Shown: one piece after another, positions 35,089-44,995 of the stretch
Layout: every line of letters begins with the position of its first letter
Position numbering within the stretch: the stretch's first letter is position 1
NCBI RefSeq assembly: GCF_001618865.1
Contig: NZ_CP015136.1
Location: forward strand, 6,731,001-6,795,000
DNA: 64,000 nt
Direction of reading: 5' to 3'
DNA from: Luteitalea pratensis
GTDB lineage: Bacteria > Acidobacteriota > Vicinamibacteria > Vicinamibacterales > Vicinamibacteraceae
Notes under the pieces: model-generated
Databases searched by the model: none
What the model saw: the letters and a program-made list of their open reading frames with translations, nothing else
What the model was told of the DNA's origin: nothing
Translations under genes and position numbers: made by a program

Positions 35089-35622
35089 TCAGGACAGCGC
35101 AGGTCCCCACACGACGCCCAACGTCACGGTCAGCGTGATGACGATGGTCATGGCGACCAGGCACACCGCCAGCGCGCGCCACGGACTTGCGTAGTCCAGC
35201 GCATGCTGGACGGCGACGATCATCGTCGCCAGCATCCACAGTCCCGTCGCCACGAACACGGGAACACTCATGCCGTGCACCACGGCTACAGAGAGCAGCA
35301 GGCCTGGAGCGGCCGAGAAGCCGGTGGTGCGGAGCAGTTCGTCGAGCGTCACGCGCGTGTCGGTCGACGGCAGGATGCGGGTGCCAATGTGGAAGATGAG
35401 CACCGCCCAGACGACCCAGACGGCGCACGCCACGACGCTCACGGCGACCAGGGTGAACGGGTGCGCGCCATACCAACCGCTGGCGCCGATGCCCGCCGCG
35501 AGGCTGGCAAGCAGTACCGTGATCGCGGCCTGGACGGTCGTGCCCCGGTCCGCCTCGATGCTCTCGTACATGCCCGCATCGAGCGTGGCGGCACCCATGA
35601 GGCGATACAGGTAGAGGGTCAT
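35089..35622 (-). CDS. Yip1-domain-like integral membrane protein
   Basis: A 177-residue protein with about five hydrophobic segments (around 28-46, 50-72, 91-110, 118-140 and 150-172) in a Yip1-like layout: LYRLMGAATLDAGMYESIEADR at the start, then helices. Function is not known. ATG 35622 lies 10 bp after the stop of the cytochrome c gene, so they are probably co-transcribed. The long upstream extension is the shadow of the cytochrome gene. Confidence 0.65.
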   Translation of the reverse strand: MTLYLYRLMGAATLDAGMYESIEADRGTTVQAAITVLLASLAAGIGASGWYGAHPFTLVAVSVVACAVWVVWAVLIFHIGTRILPSTDTRVTLDELLRTTGFSAAPGLLLSVAVVHGMSVPVFVATGLWMLATMIVAVQHALDYASPWRALAVCLVAMTIVITLTVTLGVVWGPALS

Positions 35623-35632
35623 GGCAGTGGCG

Positions 35633-36052
35633 TCACGGCGCCTGACGTGCCTGGAGGGACTCGAGGTGTCGGACGATTGCGCCCACCAGGTCGCGGAAGG
35701 CCTTCTCGCCACCCTGAGCGAGCGCCGATGACATGGCGTCGCCCCACACCGGCATGTCCGACGGGCCATGCGGGCCGATGCGCGTGCGACCATCGATGGC
35801 CCTGGCCACCGCTTCGGCATCGAAGGTGTCGCCATGGCGCCGCGTCAGCATCGTCAGGTCGGTGGGCGGAACACGCAGAAAATCCACCATCGGGCCGTCG
35901 CCACGCCCCGACAGGCCATGGCAACTCGCGCAGTACGAGCGGTAGAGCGCGGCGCCGTTGGGACCCGACGACTGGGCCGGCGGCCGCGCGAGGCCGCCGA
36001 CGAACACGCCACACGCACACACGAGCAGCAGGCCGAACGGCGTTCGCGACAA
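35633..36052 (-). CDS. Periplasmic mono-heme cytochrome c
   Basis: A 139-residue class I-like cytochrome c. After a signal peptide (residues 3-22) the heme site is CASCH at 41-45, and HGPSDMPVWG near 96-105 offers the axial Met. Start is a TTG at 36052, with GGAG about 8 bases upstream; the longer frame lacks a signal. It probably accepts electrons from the IorAB molybdenum hydroxylase encoded downstream on the same strand, by analogy with other IorAB-cytochrome arrangements. Confidence 0.8.
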   Translation of the reverse strand: MSRTPFGLLLVCACGVFVGGLARPPAQSSGPNGAALYRSYCASCHGLSGRGDGPMVDFLRVPPTDLTMLTRRHGDTFDAEAVARAIDGRTRIGPHGPSDMPVWGDAMSSALAQGGEKAFRDLVGAIVRHLESLQARQAP

Positions 36053-36342
36053 CGTTGTGCTCCATTTCCCTGGCCGGGCTGAGATCGACACTCCTGGATC
36101 ACGCTGGCCCGAGCCTGGCGCGGACCCTTCCGGGATAGTGCAAGGCGTGCACCAGCCGTCGACGCGCGTAGGTCCTCGCCACTGCGTGAAGCCAGGAAAG
36201 ACGTATCGAGCCCTGCCACGTGAAATTCCGGCCGTCCACGGGAAATCTCCCGCGGTGGCCGGCGCCGGACAGGTTGCCGCCGGCGCATGGCGCGCCTGCC
36301 CTCGCCGCGGCCCCCAGGCTCTGGCATACTCGGCCCCACCCC

Positions 36343-36475
36343 AGCAACAGACCCGACCGGCATACCCCGCCGCGTGGATCGCGGCTGGCGCGATCGGAGT
36401 GCGCGAGGGGCACAACTGGACGCAGGGCATGCAGGAGTACTGTGCCTCCGGGTCCCCGGTGCCCGACGGTTTCAC
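36343..36475 (+). pseudogene. Decayed Gfo/Idh-family gene fragment
   Basis: In two frames this stretch encodes SNRPDRHT, then AAWIAAGAIG, VREGHNWT, QGMQEY and PVPDGF, matching in order residues about 206-257 of the intact Gfo/Idh gene at 22362 (SNRPDRHT, AAWIAAGAIG, VREVHNWT, QGMQGY, PVPDGF). Small deletions and a frameshift separate the blocks. The whole gap 36053-36590 holds no intact gene. Confidence 0.75.
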
Positions 36476-36590
36476 CCGGTGCCCGATCTCGGGAATCGGA
36501 GAGGCCGGGTGCGGCAGGCCAGGACCCGGCTCTCGGTTACCAGCACCGATCGAGGCACAATGGGGGGATGGCCATGCCCCGGAGACACCC

Positions 36591-37637
36591 GTGACCCGGC
36601 GAGACGAGCCTCGCAGCACCGCCGCGGTGCTCGAACGCCAGTTCGTCGCCGATCGCGGTGACGAGCGCTTGCGCCTCGACCAGTCCGTGATGCGTCATCT
36701 CGCGGATGAGCCGGGCGTGTCGCGAACACGTGTCCAGCGTTGGCTCGACGCGGGGCTGATCTCTGTCAATGGCGTCGGCGGCCGGCGCGCATCGTCGACG
36801 CTTCGGCTAGGCGACGAGGTCGTGGTGACGCTGCCGAAGCCGCGCGTCCGCAAGGTCCATGCGGCCGAGTCGCTCGACGTGCCGATCCTCTTCGAGGACG
36901 AGTGGCTCGTCGTGGTCAGCAAGCCAGCCGGAATGGTGAGCCACCCGACTGGACGCCTGCAGTCGGGCACCTTGTTCAATGCCCTGTTGCACCAGGCGCG
37001 CGCGTGGGAGGACACGACGTCGCGGCCGGGGCTGGTCCATCGGCTGGACCGCGACACGTCGGGCGTGCTGCTCGTGGCCAAGTCTCGCGCGGTGCACGCG
37101 CGTGCCGCGCGCATCCTTGCCACCGACCACGCGAACAAGACCTACCTCGCGGTGGTCATCGGCAAGCCACCCGAGGACGCGACGATCACGTATCCGCTCG
37201 GCAAGATCTCAGAGCGGCCACCGCGCGTCGGTGTCGTGGACGATGGCTGGCCCAGCGTCACGTGGGTGCAACGCCTGCGTTCGACGTGGCCGATGCCCGA
37301 CGGCCTCGCGTTGCTCGAGTGCACGCTCGGCACGGGACGGTTGCACCAGATCCGCGCCCACCTGCTCGCGGCCGGCTGGCCTGTCGCCGGCGACCCGATC
37401 TATCGCAGCGTGAAGGCCGAAGCGAAACTGCCAGCGGTGACGCGCGCGCAGGTGGATGCGCTGCAGGGGCAGGCCCTGCACGCATGGCGGCTGACGATGC
37501 CGCATCCGATGACCGGCGAGATCCTCGACGTCACGGCGCCGGTGCCGGCGCGCCTGCAGGCCCTCGGCGTCAACCCAGGTGGATCCTGGGACGCCAGTGC
37601 GGGTCGGGTTCGATCTGCCGTAACACCTCACGCGTGA
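36591..37637 (+). CDS. rluD: RluA-family pseudouridine synthase (RluD-like)
   Basis: A 348-residue RNA pseudouridine synthase. An N-terminal S4 RNA-binding domain (about 22-80, [33 protein letters not shown]) precedes the catalytic domain, whose signature HRLDRDTSG holds the catalytic Asp near residue 152. RLHQIRAHL follows. It modifies 23S rRNA (helix 69 in RluD), though the exact site cannot be told. GTG 36591 has GGAG 6 bases before it. Its last 23 codons overlap the convergent permease gene by 68 bp. Confidence 0.85.
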   Translation: MTRRDEPRSTAAVLERQFVADRGDERLRLDQSVMRHLADEPGVSRTRVQRWLDAGLISVNGVGGRRASSTLRLGDEVVVTLPKPRVRKVHAAESLDVPILFEDEWLVVVSKPAGMVSHPTGRLQSGTLFNALLHQARAWEDTTSRPGLVHRLDRDTSGVLLVAKSRAVHARAARILATDHANKTYLAVVIGKPPEDATITYPLGKISERPPRVGVVDDGWPSVTWVQRLRSTWPMPDGLALLECTLGTGRLHQIRAHLLAAGWPVAGDPIYRSVKAEAKLPAVTRAQVDALQGQALHAWRLTMPHPMTGEILDVTAPVPARLQALGVNPGGSWDASAGRVRSAVTPHA

Positions 37638-39474
37638 CCGGCGCGGTGTCGCCCTCGCCGAAAGCCATGAACTTCAGCAGGTAGGCAATCGGGTTGCCTT
37701 CGGTCCAGCCGAAGTAGGCATGCGGCACCCGGCCGGTCGCGTCCCGCACGTGCAGCAGCAGGGCCGCGATGGCATTGGGCACCGCCGGGCTCTTGCAGCG
37801 CAGCACGTGATACGGGCCGATCTGCACACCCTGTACATCGAGTACATCGTCGACGAACTCCGACGCATCGCCCGGTTGCACCTCGAGGAACAGCACGTTG
37901 TTCAGGCTCTCGATGTGGTGACTGCTGCGCGCCTCGCGCCATTTCGCGGCGTATTCGGCCTCGACGCCCTTGTCCGGGCGGTTGGCGATGACTCGCACCG
38001 TCGGCGCCGTGAGCGACGCCAGCCAGGCGCCGGCTTTCTCGTCGAAGTTCACGTGCTTGATGCGCAGTTCCGTGCTGCGCAGGACGCGCGAGGTGAGCGA
38101 GGACGCGATGATGGTGAGGATGAAGAAGCTCGCGATCTTGAGGCCGTCGGGCCGCTCGACCATGTTGACGACAGTCGTGTAGGCGAAGACGAGCGTGATC
38201 GCACCGAAGCCCCACACCGCGCCATGGTGTTTGCGCGCGTGGATGGTGGTGGCCAGCGCCGCCGACGTCATCAGCACGAGGACGCCGGTGGCATAGGCCC
38301 CGCCCTGGGCCTCGACGTTGGCATCGAAGATCAGCGTCACCACGCACGTGACGAGCAGGATGATCAGCACCAGCGGCCGCGTCGCCCTCACCCAGTCGGG
38401 TGCCATGCCGTACCGCGGCAGGTACTTCGGAATCAGCGTCAGCAGCCCGGCCATCGCGGACGCGCCGGCAAACCACAGGATGGCGATCGTCAGCACGTCG
38501 TACGCCGTGCCGAAGATGTGCCCCAAGTCGCGGTGGGCGAGGTAGGCGAGCGCCCGGCCTCGCGCCTCACCGCCTTCGGCAAACGCCGACGCTGGAATGT
38601 TCAGCGTCGTCGCGACACTGCTGGCAAACAGCAGGACGCTCATCATCAGCGCCGCGGTCGTGAGCAGGCGCCCCGTGTTCCTGATGCGCCCCTGCGGCGC
38701 CGCTTCGGTCTCGCCGGCCTCACCGCGGACCAGCGGCATCACGGCGACGCCGGTCTCGAAACCCGAGAGGCCGAGTGCCAGCTTGGGGAAGAGGAACAGC
38801 GCAACCGCCACCATCATCACCGGGTTGCCGTGAGTGGCGAAGAGTGCCGTTCGCCAGTTGGCGAGGTACTCGGGATGGTGCAGCACCGCCCACAGCTCGA
38901 CGGCGAGCACGACCGCGTTCAACGCCAGGTAGCCGATGACGATCACGACCGCGAGGCCGATGGCTTCCTTGAACCCCTTGAGGAAGACGGCGCCGAGCGC
39001 CGACAGCAACATCAGCGTCAGCCAGATCGGATGGTCCAGCCAGTTCGGGGAGAACGGGTTGTGGATGATGTGCTCGGTCGCGTCCGCGGCCGAGAGCGTG
39101 ATGGTGATCACGAAGTCGGTGGCCGCGAACCCGAGCAGGATCAGGACCAGGGCCTTCCCGCGCCAGCGCGGGAGCAACTGCTCGAGGAGCGAGATGCTGC
39201 CCTGGCCATGTGGGCTCAGTGCGGCAATACGCCGGTAGACGGGCAGCGCGCCCGCCAGCGTCAGCGCGATCAGGACCAGCGTGGCCAGCGGCGAGAGCAC
39301 GCCGGCGGCGAGGAAGGCGATGCCGGGCTGGTAGCCGAGCGTCGAGAAGTAGTCGACGCCAGTCAGGCACATCACCTGCCACCAGGGCGCCGTGTGCGCG
39401 GGAGCGTGGTGAGCGGCCGTCGATTCCGGAGCGAGGTCCGACAGGAGCCAGGTGCGAATGTTTGTCGTGGTCAC
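37570..39474 (-). CDS. APC-superfamily permease, large (KUP/amino acid type)
   Basis: A 634-residue transporter with about 12 hydrophobic segments. It resembles the amino acid/polyamine/organocation group: [14 protein letters not shown] near the start (KUP- or APC-like first helices), [20 protein letters not shown] in the middle, and a cytoplasmic C-terminal domain of about 190 residues. A potassium or amino acid symporter is likely; substrate unknown. GTG 39474 was chosen because the frame beyond is shadow. Convergent with rluD with 68 bp overlap. Confidence 0.75.
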   Translation of the reverse strand: MTTTNIRTWLLSDLAPESTAAHHAPAHTAPWWQVMCLTGVDYFSTLGYQPGIAFLAAGVLSPLATLVLIALTLAGALPVYRRIAALSPHGQGSISLLEQLLPRWRGKALVLILLGFAATDFVITITLSAADATEHIIHNPFSPNWLDHPIWLTLMLLSALGAVFLKGFKEAIGLAVVIVIGYLALNAVVLAVELWAVLHHPEYLANWRTALFATHGNPVMMVAVALFLFPKLALGLSGFETGVAVMPLVRGEAGETEAAPQGRIRNTGRLLTTAALMMSVLLFASSVATTLNIPASAFAEGGEARGRALAYLAHRDLGHIFGTAYDVLTIAILWFAGASAMAGLLTLIPKYLPRYGMAPDWVRATRPLVLIILLVTCVVTLIFDANVEAQGGAYATGVLVLMTSAALATTIHARKHHGAVWGFGAITLVFAYTTVVNMVERPDGLKIASFFILTIIASSLTSRVLRSTELRIKHVNFDEKAGAWLASLTAPTVRVIANRPDKGVEAEYAAKWREARSSHHIESLNNVLFLEVQPGDASEFVDDVLDVQGVQIGPYHVLRCKSPAVPNAIAALLLHVRDATGRVPHAYFGWTEGNPIAYLLKFMAFGEGDTAPVTREVLRQIEPDPHWRPRIHLG

Positions 39475-39674
39475 GAGTGTTCTGCGCCGCTCGGCCGGGA
39501 ACCTGGCTTCCGGGGCGAACGTCAACACTACGCCGCCCGCGGGCGCACGGCAAGGCCGCCCGCCCCATCGCCGCGGCCGGCGACGCTGCCGCAGAAGCGG
39601 CGAGACAAGTACAATTCGGCTATCCGGCGTCCGCACCGCCATCCCGTGCGGCGCGACGCGGGAGGAGGCCTCTC

Positions 39675-40757
39675 ATGTCCGTCAGTGCGTCTGCGCCCGT
39701 GATCCCGGTCACCAGGACCTCGTCGCCCCGGCCCCACCCGGCCGAGGACGCCCTGGGGTTCGGCAAGTACTTCGCCGACCACATGCTGGTGGTCGATTAC
39801 ACCGAGGGCCAGGGTTGGCACGACGCGCGGATCGTGCCCTACGGCACCCTTGCACTCGACCCGGCCGCGTCGGTCCTGCACTACGGGCAGGCGATGTTCG
39901 AGGGCCTGAAGGCGTACCGGCTCATGGACGGCCGGATTTCGCTTTTCCGGCCCGATCGCAACGCGCACCGGATGGCCACGGGCGCGGGTCGCCTGTCGAT
40001 TCCGGCGATCGATCAGTCGCTGTTCGTGCAGGGCATCGCGCAACTCGTGGCTACCGATGCCGATTGGGTGCCGTCGGCGCCGGGCACGGCGCTGTACATC
40101 CGGCCCACGATCATCGCGACCGAGCCGTTCCTCGGCGTGCGGGCATCGAGGACATACACCTTCTACGTGATCACCGGACCGGTCGGCGCCTACTACGCGG
40201 GCGGGCTGAAACCGGTGAGGATCTGGGTCGAGCGCGAACGCGTGCGCGCGGTCAGGGGCGGCATCGGCGCAGCCAAGGCCGCGGCCAACTACGTCGCCAG
40301 CCTGCAGGTGGCCGAGCAGGCGCGCGAGCGCGGCTGCGACCAGGTGCTGTGGCTCGACGCGATCCAGCACGAGTACGTCGAAGAGGTAGGCACGATGAAC
40401 CTGTGCCTGGTGATCGACGGCACGCTCGTCACGCCGCCGCTCGGCGGCAGCATCCTCCCGGGCATCACCCGCGACACCGTGCTGACGATTGCGCGCGACT
40501 GGGAGATGCCGGTCGAGGAGCGTCTCGTCTCGATGACCGAAGTACGGGACGCGCATGCGAAGGGCACGCTGCAGGAAGTCTTCGGCGTAGGAACGGCAGC
40601 CGTGGTGTCGGTGGTCGGAACCCTCGCGAGCGAGGACGGCGACATCGTGATCAACGGCGGCGAGCCCGGGCCGGTGGCGCAGAAGCTGTACGACGCCATC
40701 ACGCGGCTGCAGTACGGCCTCGATCCCGACCCTCGCGGCTGGCGCATGGTCCTCTGA
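39675..40757 (+). CDS. ilvE: Branched-chain-amino-acid aminotransferase
   Basis: A 360-residue fold-type IV PLP aminotransferase that interconverts branched-chain amino acids and their keto acids. The PLP lysine lies in IGAAKAAANYVAS near residue 205; EVGTMNLCLV, LPGITRDTVL and GTAAVVSVVG are usual BCAT segments. Group II length with N-terminal extension. ATG 39675 has GGAGGAGG upstream, a very strong ribosome site. Its stop overlaps the next start by one base (TGATG). Confidence 0.93.
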   Translation: MSVSASAPVIPVTRTSSPRPHPAEDALGFGKYFADHMLVVDYTEGQGWHDARIVPYGTLALDPAASVLHYGQAMFEGLKAYRLMDGRISLFRPDRNAHRMATGAGRLSIPAIDQSLFVQGIAQLVATDADWVPSAPGTALYIRPTIIATEPFLGVRASRTYTFYVITGPVGAYYAGGLKPVRIWVERERVRAVRGGIGAAKAAANYVASLQVAEQARERGCDQVLWLDAIQHEYVEEVGTMNLCLVIDGTLVTPPLGGSILPGITRDTVLTIARDWEMPVEERLVSMTEVRDAHAKGTLQEVFGVGTAAVVSVVGTLASEDGDIVINGGEPGPVAQKLYDAITRLQYGLDPDPRGWRMVL

Positions 40758-41554
40758 TGCGGCTGCCCCTCTATCAGGTCGACGCTTTCACGGACGAGGT
40801 GTTCCGCGGCAACCCGGCAGCGGTCTGCCCACTCGAGACGTGGCTCCCGGACGCCACGATGCAGGGCATCGCGTCCGAGAACAACCTCGCCGAGACGGCC
40901 TTCTTCGTCCAGACCGGGCCGGCGCAGTATCACCTGCGCTGGTTCACGCCGGAAGTGGAAGTCGACCTGTGCGGACACGCGACCCTCGCGTCGGCCGCGG
41001 TGCTCTACGAGAAGCTGCGACAAGACGCGCCGGCCGTGACGTTCGACACGAGAAGCGGCGCCTTGAAGGTGACCCGCGACGACGGAGCGTACACGCTCGA
41101 CCTGCCTGCGCGCCGCGCCAGGCCCCTGCCGCCGGATCGACACGTCGCGGTGGCGCTCGGTGGCGAGCCGGCCGAACTCTGGCTGGCGCGCGACTGCATG
41201 GCCGTCTACACGACGGAGGCCGAGGTCCTCGCGCTCACGCCCGACATGTCGAAGCTGAAGGCGCTCGGGGTGTTCGGCTTCATCGCCACGGCACCGGCAG
41301 ACCAGACCCGCTCTCCGGGCGCCGACTTCGTGTCGCGCTTCTTCGCACCTGCTGCTGGCGTCGCCGAAGACCCGGTCACCGGTTCGGCGCACTGCACGCT
41401 GGTCCCGTACTGGGCCGACCGCCTCGCGAAGACCACGCTCGAGGCGCGCCAGGTGTCCAGGCGCGGTGGCGCCATGCGGTGCGTGATCGACGGAAACCGT
41501 GTCCGGCTGACCGGCCGCGCGGTGTGCTACTTCGAGGGCACAATCACCGTCTGA
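40757..41554 (+). CDS. PhzF family isomerase
   Basis: A 265-residue PhzF/diaminopimelate-epimerase-fold protein. The catalytic glutamate is Glu46 in NNLAETAFF, followed by VDLCGHATLAS near 70-80 and the late DPVTGSAHC. Such enzymes isomerise small unsaturated acids; most hosts lack phenazine genes. Its start overlaps the ilvE stop, so the two are coupled. Confidence 0.9.
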   Translation: MRLPLYQVDAFTDEVFRGNPAAVCPLETWLPDATMQGIASENNLAETAFFVQTGPAQYHLRWFTPEVEVDLCGHATLASAAVLYEKLRQDAPAVTFDTRSGALKVTRDDGAYTLDLPARRARPLPPDRHVAVALGGEPAELWLARDCMAVYTTEAEVLALTPDMSKLKALGVFGFIATAPADQTRSPGADFVSRFFAPAAGVAEDPVTGSAHCTLVPYWADRLAKTTLEARQVSRRGGAMRCVIDGNRVRLTGRAVCYFEGTITV

Positions 41555-41743
41555 CGCGCTGCCGACGACCGGACAAGTCCGGCGGCTGCAGGGCTCAGCT
41601 CTGCTACGGTCGAATGCTTCCTGTCGCGTCCGCAGGACGAAGAAAGGCGATGAACCCGCGCACCACGTACGGCGACGCGCGTCCCTTCGTCAAGTCATCA
41701 CGCCCCGTGACCTTCCACCTCACAGCAAGAAGGTAAAAAAGGC

Positions 41744-42910
41744 ATGCCCGTCACACTCGGTCTCACTCGCCTGCTGGCGTCCGGCCGCCTGAAGGGGGCC
41801 CGCGTCGGCCTGGTCGCCAACCCCTCGTCGGTCGACGCGCGCTTCGTGCACGCCGTCGAGCAGGTCACCGCGACCGACGACGTCACGCTGGCGGCAGTCT
41901 TCGGTCCACAGCACGGCTTCCATTCGACGCTGCAGGACAACATGATCGAAACGCCCCACGCCGAGGATGCGACGCGACGGGTGCCGGTCTACTCGCTCTA
42001 CAGCGAGACGCGCGAGCCAACCGACCCCATGCTCGAGGGCCTCGACGCGCTCGTCGTCGACCTGCAGGACGTGGGCACGCGGGTGTACACGTTCATCTAC
42101 ACGATGGCGTATTGCCTGAAGGCCGCCGCGCGTCGCGGCCTGCCGGTGATCGTGTGCGATCGCCCGAATCCGATCGGTGGACGGATCGTCGAAGGCCCGA
42201 CGCTGGCGCCAGGCTTCGAGTCGTTCGTGGGGCTGTATCCGATCGCCCTTCGTCACGGGCTGACCATTGCGGAACTGGCGCGGCTGTTCAACACACAGTT
42301 CGGCATCGGCGCGCCGCTCGAAACGATCGCGATGGAAGGCTGGTCTCGTGGCGACTGGTGGGACGCAACCGGTGTGCCGTGGGTCATGCCGTCGCCCAAC
42401 ATGCCAACGCTGGACGCGGCGGTCGTCTATCCCGGCATGGTGCTGTTCGAGGGCACGCTGATGTCGGAAGGTCGAGGCACGACCAGGCCGTTCGAGCTCG
42501 TGGGCCATCCGGGCATCGACGCCGAGCGCTTCGCGAGCGGCCTGAACGCGCAGCAGTTGCCGGGTGTGCACTTCCGGCCTGCGTACTTCGAGCCCACGTT
42601 CCAGAAGCACGCGCGCGTCACCTGCGGCGGCTGCCAGTTGCACGTCACCGATCGCGAACGATTCCGATCGGTAGATGCGGGGATCGCGCTGCTCTGTGCG
42701 TTCAGGGACGCCTTGCCCGGGCGCGTGCTGCCGTGGCGGCCGCCGCCGTACGAGTACGAGTACGAGAAGATGCCGATCGACATCCTGGCCGGGTCGGACG
42801 GATTGCGCCGCGCGGTGGATGCGGGCGCGAGTCCGCAGGAAGTCAGCGTGGCCTGCCGGCTGGATGCAGGCTCGTTCGACGTGATGCGCACGTCGTCGCT
42901 GTTGTACTAG
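41744..42910 (+). CDS. DUF1343 / NamZ-like exo-beta-N-acetylmuramidase
   Basis: A 388-residue protein of the DUF1343 family, now linked to exo-beta-N-acetylmuramidase NamZ, which removes terminal MurNAc from muropeptides. Visible family segments are FGPQHGF (about 53-59), VDLQDVGTRVYTFIYTM, CDRPNPIGG, and SPNMPTLD. AAGGT about 11 bases upstream is the likely ribosome site. There is no clear signal peptide on this copy. It could act with the MltB-like transglycosylase in cell wall recycling, which is inference. Confidence 0.85.
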   Translation: MPVTLGLTRLLASGRLKGARVGLVANPSSVDARFVHAVEQVTATDDVTLAAVFGPQHGFHSTLQDNMIETPHAEDATRRVPVYSLYSETREPTDPMLEGLDALVVDLQDVGTRVYTFIYTMAYCLKAAARRGLPVIVCDRPNPIGGRIVEGPTLAPGFESFVGLYPIALRHGLTIAELARLFNTQFGIGAPLETIAMEGWSRGDWWDATGVPWVMPSPNMPTLDAAVVYPGMVLFEGTLMSEGRGTTRPFELVGHPGIDAERFASGLNAQQLPGVHFRPAYFEPTFQKHARVTCGGCQLHVTDRERFRSVDAGIALLCAFRDALPGRVLPWRPPPYEYEYEKMPIDILAGSDGLRRAVDAGASPQEVSVACRLDAGSFDVMRTSSLLY

Positions 42911-42975
42911 GGCCGGGCTCGGAGAGCCGGCCCTACCACTGGTCCAATGTAGCGCCGGGCTGTCCCAGCCCGGCG
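42909..42975. repeat. Paired REP-like hairpins
   Basis: First hairpin 42909-42934: AGGGCCGG(G)CTC-GGA-GAGCCGGCCCT. Second 42953-42975: CGCCGGGCTG-TCC-CAGCCCGGCG, 10 bp perfect. The same two-part arrangement recurs at 49068-49160. It lies between the DUF1343 and DUF1080 genes and includes the DUF1343 stop codon. Confidence 0.8.
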
Positions 42976-43000
42976 TCGGGTTCGCACAAGGAGTCCACCC

Positions 43001-43666
43001 ATGCGTCGTCTGGCCCTCTCGTCCGTGCTCGTTCTCTCCCTCGCCGTCGCGCCCGCGCTCGTCGCCCAACAGGCCGAGGCCGGCTTCACATCGCTGTTCG
43101 ACGGCAAGTCGCTCTCTGGCTGGACGCTGGTCGGCGGCAGGGGTGAAGGGTACGGCGTCAAGGATGGCGTGCTCTTCTGCGCCAAGGGTGGCGGCGGCAA
43201 GCTGCTCACCGACAAGGAATACAGCGACTTCGTCCTGCGGTTCGAGTTCAAGATGCCGCCCGAAGGCTCCAACAACGGCCTCGGCATCCGCGCGCCGCGC
43301 GAGGGGGACGCCGCGTACCAGGGGATGGAACTGCAGATCATCGACGAGGCCGCGGCACTGTCGGGCAAGTGGGGCACGCTGAAGGACGCGCAGTACCACG
43401 GCAGCGTGTACGGCGTGATCGCGGCCAAGAAAGGCGCGATGAAGCCCGCCGGCCAGTGGAACGTGCAGGAAGTGACCGCGAAGGGCAAGCAGATCACCGT
43501 GGTGCTCAACGGCCAGACGATTCTCGATGCCGACCTGTCGACGGTCACCGATCCCGCGGTGCTCAAGCAGCACCCGGGCGTGCTCCGCACGAGCGGCCAC
43601 ATCGGCTTGCTCGGGCACAACGACTACATCGAGTTCCGGAACATCCGGATCAAGGAACTTCGGTAG
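43001..43666 (+). CDS. Secreted DUF1080 (3-keto-glycoside hydrolase family) protein
   Basis: A 221-residue exported protein. Signal peptide 1-23 (ends ALVAQQ). The jelly-roll DUF1080 domain begins [18 protein letters not shown] and runs to the end with [22 protein letters not shown], the family's usual terminal strand. Members include 3-keto-disaccharide hydrolases and glycan-binding proteins in polysaccharide degraders. It could assist glycan breakdown with the other carbohydrate genes in the window. Length is standard. Confidence 0.9.
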   Translation: MRRLALSSVLVLSLAVAPALVAQQAEAGFTSLFDGKSLSGWTLVGGRGEGYGVKDGVLFCAKGGGGKLLTDKEYSDFVLRFEFKMPPEGSNNGLGIRAPREGDAAYQGMELQIIDEAAALSGKWGTLKDAQYHGSVYGVIAAKKGAMKPAGQWNVQEVTAKGKQITVVLNGQTILDADLSTVTDPAVLKQHPGVLRTSGHIGLLGHNDYIEFRNIRIKELR

Positions 43667-43716
43667 GGGCAGCTCTCTGAGCTGCCCAGGGCGCCTCCGA
43701 GAGAGGCGCGCCTACC
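43662..43716. terminator. Two hairpins between convergent genes
   Basis: GGGCAGCTC-TCT-GAGCTGCCC (43667-43687, 9 bp perfect) is followed by GGCGCCTC-CGAGA-GAGGCGC, and the block is bounded by GGTAGG and CCTACC. It fills the gap between two stop codons and could end both transcripts; no U-tract is present. Confidence 0.55.
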
Positions 43717-43717
43717 C

Positions 43718-44269
43718 TTACTGCGCGGCGGTGGTCGTCTCGAGGCCCAGGAAGGCCTCGAGCGACCCGTGCACCGCATCGGCGCCCCACATGGCGTTGT
43801 ACACCGCCACCAGTTGTCGCCGGGTCACAACGCGCATCGCGATGCGATTGGCCAGCTGCTCGGTCTGCACGTACGGATGGTGCGTGTAGATCCACACGTG
43901 ACCGAGCTCGTGCGCGAGCGCCGCTTCCAGCTGTTCCGCAGTCAAGCCGCCGACGAACCCACGCTCGACTGACAGCGCGAACGCCGAGTTACCCGGCTCA
44001 CGACGGACAGACACGCGCCGATCGTCGTGCTCCACGATCGTCACTGTCACCACGGCGGTGATGCCGAGTTTCTCGCTCAACGAATCGACCACCAGTTGTA
44101 CGGTCGCGGCCTCTCCCAAGCGCGGTTCACCAGGCTCGGCGTGCTCACGTTCCATTTCACCGGCCCTGAGCGTCGGGGCCGACGCCATCACGAGCGTCAG
44201 CGCGAGGCCGACAATGAAGCGATCGCACCAGGATGAGTAGAAGTTACGCGACGGCCGCCCCTCCGGCAC
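43718..44269 (-). CDS. Secreted HELGH zinc metalloprotease-like protein
   Basis: A protein of about 183 residues. The N-terminal part holds a hydrophobic leader (FIVGLALTLVMASAPTLRA). The zinc site is HELGH, followed 12 residues later by TEQLANRIAM, where Glu is a likely third ligand as in M48-like peptidases. Size is small for a peptidase. GTG 44269 is annotated; a GTG at 44344 is an upstream alternative. Divergent from the next gene. Role unknown; perhaps envelope protein turnover. Confidence 0.65.
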   Translation of the reverse strand: MPEGRPSRNFYSSWCDRFIVGLALTLVMASAPTLRAGEMEREHAEPGEPRLGEAATVQLVVDSLSEKLGITAVVTVTIVEHDDRRVSVRREPGNSAFALSVERGFVGGLTAEQLEAALAHELGHVWIYTHHPYVQTEQLANRIAMRVVTRRQLVAVYNAMWGADAVHGSLEAFLGLETTTAAQ

Positions 44270-44429
44270 ATGTGCGCCGTGGCTCCGTTCCGTGGGCAAG
44301 CGCTGCCCTGTTAACGACTTGCATGGCTGAACTCGAAAGGGCACGCCGCTTGCTCCTTATGGATGCGAGCCGGGATGTCCGGCCCCGAACTAACAACGCG
44401 CCACACGGAACGACATAGGGAGACACGTA

Positions 44430-44855
44430 ATGAAGACACTCAATACCGCGCTCGCATCGTTCGTCGTGATTACCGCACTCGGGACGCCGGCTTTTGCCCA
44501 GGACCAGAAGCCACAACCGGAGCCGGTTCCATTGCCGGCGCCAACTCAGCAGGCCCCGACCGTGGACGATCGGCAACGCCCGCCTGTGGACATGAAGACC
44601 GAGGCGAGTGAAGAGAAGACCATGGCGACCGGCCGACTGGTCAAGGTGAACACCGATGAGATGACTATCGTCATCAAGGGTGCCGACGACCAGGAGCAGT
44701 CGTTCCGCTACACCGATGCCACCAAGGTCATCGGCGCGCAGGAGCAGGTGTCCGGCCTCTCGACAAAGGCCGGGTCGCTCGTGACGATCCACTTCACCCA
44801 GGGTACGGGCGAGACGCGCATCGCCACCAAGGTGCTGTTCGACACGAAGAAGTAA
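44430..44855 (+). CDS. Small secreted protein, unknown
   Basis: A 141-residue protein with signal peptide 1-22 (ending PAFA-Q), a Pro/Gln-rich linker (24-57), and a C-terminal beta-rich domain (ATGRLVKVNTDEMTIVIKGADDQEQSFRYT) resembling the DUF5666-like OB-type fold. GGGAGA about 9 bases upstream is the ribosome site. Likely periplasmic; function unknown. Confidence 0.7.
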   Translation: MKTLNTALASFVVITALGTPAFAQDQKPQPEPVPLPAPTQQAPTVDDRQRPPVDMKTEASEEKTMATGRLVKVNTDEMTIVIKGADDQEQSFRYTDATKVIGAQEQVSGLSTKAGSLVTIHFTQGTGETRIATKVLFDTKK

Positions 44856-44995
44856 CGACGTCGCACGTGACGTGCGGTGCGCACGCGCGGGCTCACGTCG
44901 AGCCGGCGCGGACAGGCTCGGTCCCTCGCGGGGCCGGGCCCTTGTCGCATTATGCGAACATGCCCCGCGGCGAGACAAGCACAGCCACACAAAAA

